DNA from: Phycisphaerae bacterium SM23_33
Lineage (GTDB): Bacteria > Planctomycetota > Phycisphaerae > SM23-33
Direction of reading: 5' to 3'
Assembly: GCA_001303665.1 (NCBI GenBank)
Contig: LJUF01000282.1
Span: 1-5,955 of the forward strand
Length of the DNA stretch: 5,955 nt
Part shown: positions 4,612 to 5,955 of the stretch, piece after piece
Layout of the letters: every line of letters starts with the position of its first letter
Numbering within the stretch: position 1 is the first letter of the stretch
Position numbers and translations under genes: made by a program
Notes under the pieces: model-generated
What the model saw: the letters and a program-made list of their open reading frames with translations, nothing else
Told to the model about the DNA's origin: nothing
The model's database searches: none

Positions 4612-5955
4612 TCAAACCAGGTTCAGGATGCCCGCGGACAGGGCCAGCAGGTTCGGCAGCTCCAGCAGATCCAGGCTGTCGTTCGCGCCCTTGCGGCTGT
4701 TAACACCGTGCTCGGCGCCGCGCCGGGCCCGCCACATCGCCTCCACGAAGTTCGCCTGGGCCCTGCCGCGGCCGCGGCCCGGCAGCGAGGGGAGGCTGGA
4801 TGAACCTGCGGCGGCCTCGGCCTCCGGCGGCAGGCTGATCTCCTGGTTGTAGTGCAAGGACCAGATGTTGTAGTCCAGCCCGTCGGTGAAGGCGTCGGCG
4901 TTGAAGTCGCCCTGCTTGTACGTGGTGGCGGGCTGGTTGTAGTTCAACGACCAGGCGTTGTAGTCCAGGCCGTCCACCTTGTTGTCGGTGTTGGCGTTGC
5001 CGGGCAGGACCTTGAAGGTGAACTGGAAGTTCCCGCCGGCCACTCCGTTGCCGGAAGGATACACGCTGACCGTGTCGGTCCACTCCCCGTCCAGGGCGTT
5101 GCCGGCGTAGTCCTGCACGGTGGCGGCCGAGACGTCGATCAGCAGCTTGTCCGTGTCGATGGCCCCGGTCAGCGTCCAGGTGGCGATGTAGTTGAACGGG
5201 TCATAGTTGAAGCCGGCGAAGTTGTACACCGGCACGTTGGCGCCGGTCAGGGTCAGGTCCGCCTGGGTGACGATCACGTCCTCGCTGAAGGTGACCTCGA
5301 TCTGGTTGATGGTGGACCAGCCCAGCGGCTCGACCTGGGCGGCCGAGCCCACCGGGATGGAATAGTCCGGTACCAGCCAGGTGGTGCCCTTGACCTGCAC
5401 GTCCACCACCGTCGGCGGAGTCACGTCCGCCGTGGTCAGCCCGAAGGCCATGTCCCAGGACCTGCCGACCGGCCACTCGATGGGCTGCCCGGCAATGTAA
5501 ATCATGCCCGGAACCGGGTCCGTGGGGTCGAAGATCCTCACGGCGTCGTCCCGGGCCGGGCTGGCCGGGTCGCGCGGCCGGGTCTTCCAGCCAAAGGGAT
5601 ATCGCGGCTGGGCCAGGTCGTACCTCGCCGAGATGCTGATCCAGTAGACGTTCTCGCCGGGCTCCTGCCAGAACCAGTTGTCCCGCGGGATGTCCTGCTC
5701 GAAGTAGAAGGTGGCCTCCGGCGCGGCCATGGGGTCGCGCGGGTCGAAGTCCCAGCCGGCGAACTGCCAGGTGTAGTTGTCGCAGTAGTGCTGCCAGAGG
5801 ACTTGGCCGGGATGGCTGAAGGGCTGGTCCACGCCGGCCGGCACGTCCGACCAGATGGTGAACACGAAGCCGTCCGGCAGCTCCGGCAGGTACGGCTCGT
5901 GCCAGTCCAGCAACGAGCCCCACCAGTGCACGTCGGTGACCGGCCCGGGCTCGGT
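4612..5955 (-). CDS. Dockerin-repeat, Ig-like secreted-type protein (5' end outside window)
   Basis: The frame is open to the window edge and gives the last 447 residues. The N-terminus and any signal peptide lie outside. Residues 1-175 (TEPGPVTDVHWWGSLLDWHE, FVFTIWSDVPAG, NYTWQFAGWDFDPRDP, NVYWISISARYD, SWDMAFGLTT) form a Trp-rich beta domain like one common in planctomycete dockerin proteins, which from memory I believe is Pfam DUF7901. Residues 176-318 form a bacterial Ig-like beta-sandwich (INQIEVTFSEDV, ADLTLTG, ATWTLTGAIDTDKLLIDV, VQDYAGNALDGEW). Residues 319-371 hold two dockerin-like EF-hand repeats. The tail (372-447) is Ala/Ser/Arg-rich and ends in a Leu-rich stretch (LDLLELPNLLALSAGILNLV). 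I see no LPXTG or PEP-CTERM signal. The protein is probably exported and calcium-binding. The dockerins may mediate attachment, though planctomycete dockerin-like repeats are not shown to join cellulosomes. Its partners are not visible here. Confidence 0.88.
   Translation of the reverse strand, partial: TEPGPVTDVHWWGSLLDWHEPYLPELPDGFVFTIWSDVPAGVDQPFSHPGQVLWQHYCDNYTWQFAGWDFDPRDPMAAPEATFYFEQDIPRDNWFWQEPGENVYWISISARYDLAQPRYPFGWKTRPRDPASPARDDAVRIFDPTDPVPGMIYIAGQPIEWPVGRSWDMAFGLTTADVTPPTVVDVQVKGTTWLVPDYSIPVGSAAQVEPLGWSTINQIEVTFSEDVIVTQADLTLTGANVPVYNFAGFNYDPFNYIATWTLTGAIDTDKLLIDVSAATVQDYAGNALDGEWTDTVSVYPSGNGVAGGNFQFTFKVLPGNANTDNKVDGLDYNAWSLNYNQPATTYKQGDFNADAFTDGLDYNIWSLHYNQEISLPPEAEAAAGSSSLPSLPGRGRGRAQANFVEAMWRARRGAEHGVNSRKGANDSLDLLELPNLLALSAGILNLV
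4843..5001 (-). repeat. Pair of dockerin-like EF-hand repeats
   Basis: Two 23-residue units occupy 5001-4933 (GNANTDNKVDGLDYNAWSLN then YNQ) and 4911-4843 (GDFNADAFTDGLDYNIWSLH then YNQ), separated by seven residues. Each shows the spacing of a type I dockerin calcium loop, with N/D-x-N-x-D and then D-G-L-D. The first unit has Asn instead of Asp at loop position 1, the second has the usual Asp. The similarity is also visible in the DNA, for example ATGTTGTAGTCCAG against GCGTTGTAGTCCAG on the plus strand, so the pair arose by internal duplication. Confidence 0.85.

Noticed and set aside
5201..5923. 240-codon minus-strand frame overlapping the dockerin-protein gene
   Set aside because: Its translation is Arg/Gly/Ala-rich and out of frame with the Ig-like and dockerin domains.
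1..5955. CRISPR arrays, tRNA or rRNA genes, insertion sequences, attachment sites
   Set aside because: No regularly spaced repeats, cloverleaf-like elements, transposase motifs or terminal inverted repeats with target duplications were seen on either strand.

Overview
The window is GC-rich and carries long genes with dense reading frames on both strands. Its content suggests a planctomycete, probably a Phycisphaerae-like or other uncultured Planctomycetota lineage. The best clue is the minus-strand gene at the right end. It encodes a secreted-type protein with an Ig-like domain followed by two dockerin-like EF-hand repeats of the 'D-G-L-D-Y-N-x-W-S-L-x-Y-N-Q' kind, which I associate with planctomycete surface proteins. 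This assignment comes from recognised sequence style, not from a database search.

Left half (1-2715, all minus strand): this looks like an operon read right to left. It begins with a membrane-anchored TPR protein at 2715. The protein has a disordered Ala/Pro/Lys N-terminus with a 21-bp tandem repeat, one transmembrane helix, a first TPR block, an STN/secretin-N-like domain, and then more TPRs. Its reading frame breaks at about 1159-1267 and the same TPR protein continues in the -1 frame down to 239. The two pieces therefore look like one gene of about 825 codons with a single-base frameshift (mutation, sequence error, or less likely recoding). Its stop overlaps the start of the next gene (ATGA at 239-242). 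That gene has a signal peptide and runs off the left edge.

Centre (2716-3198): a 483-bp divergent intergenic region between the TPR operon (minus) and an MFS transporter gene (plus). It holds a sigma70-like promoter candidate pointing right (TTGCCA-N17-TATGCT). Downstream of this is a potentially folded leader whose last hairpin abuts an AGGAG motif. A 17-bp dyad lies near the TPR gene.

Right half: an MdtG-like, 12-TM drug-efflux-type MFS transporter (3199-4485, plus, non-ATG start) converges on the dockerin-repeat protein (4612-5955, minus, 5' end outside the window). The 126-bp gap between them contains two GC-rich hairpins without T-tracts.

The three units do not obviously work together: an envelope-anchored TPR/STN scaffold with a secreted partner, an inner-membrane exporter, and an exported dockerin-type protein. 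I did not find a clear novel defence or mobile system. The most notable points are the split TPR/STN gene, the structured leader of the MFS gene, and the unusual C-terminal tail of the dockerin protein.
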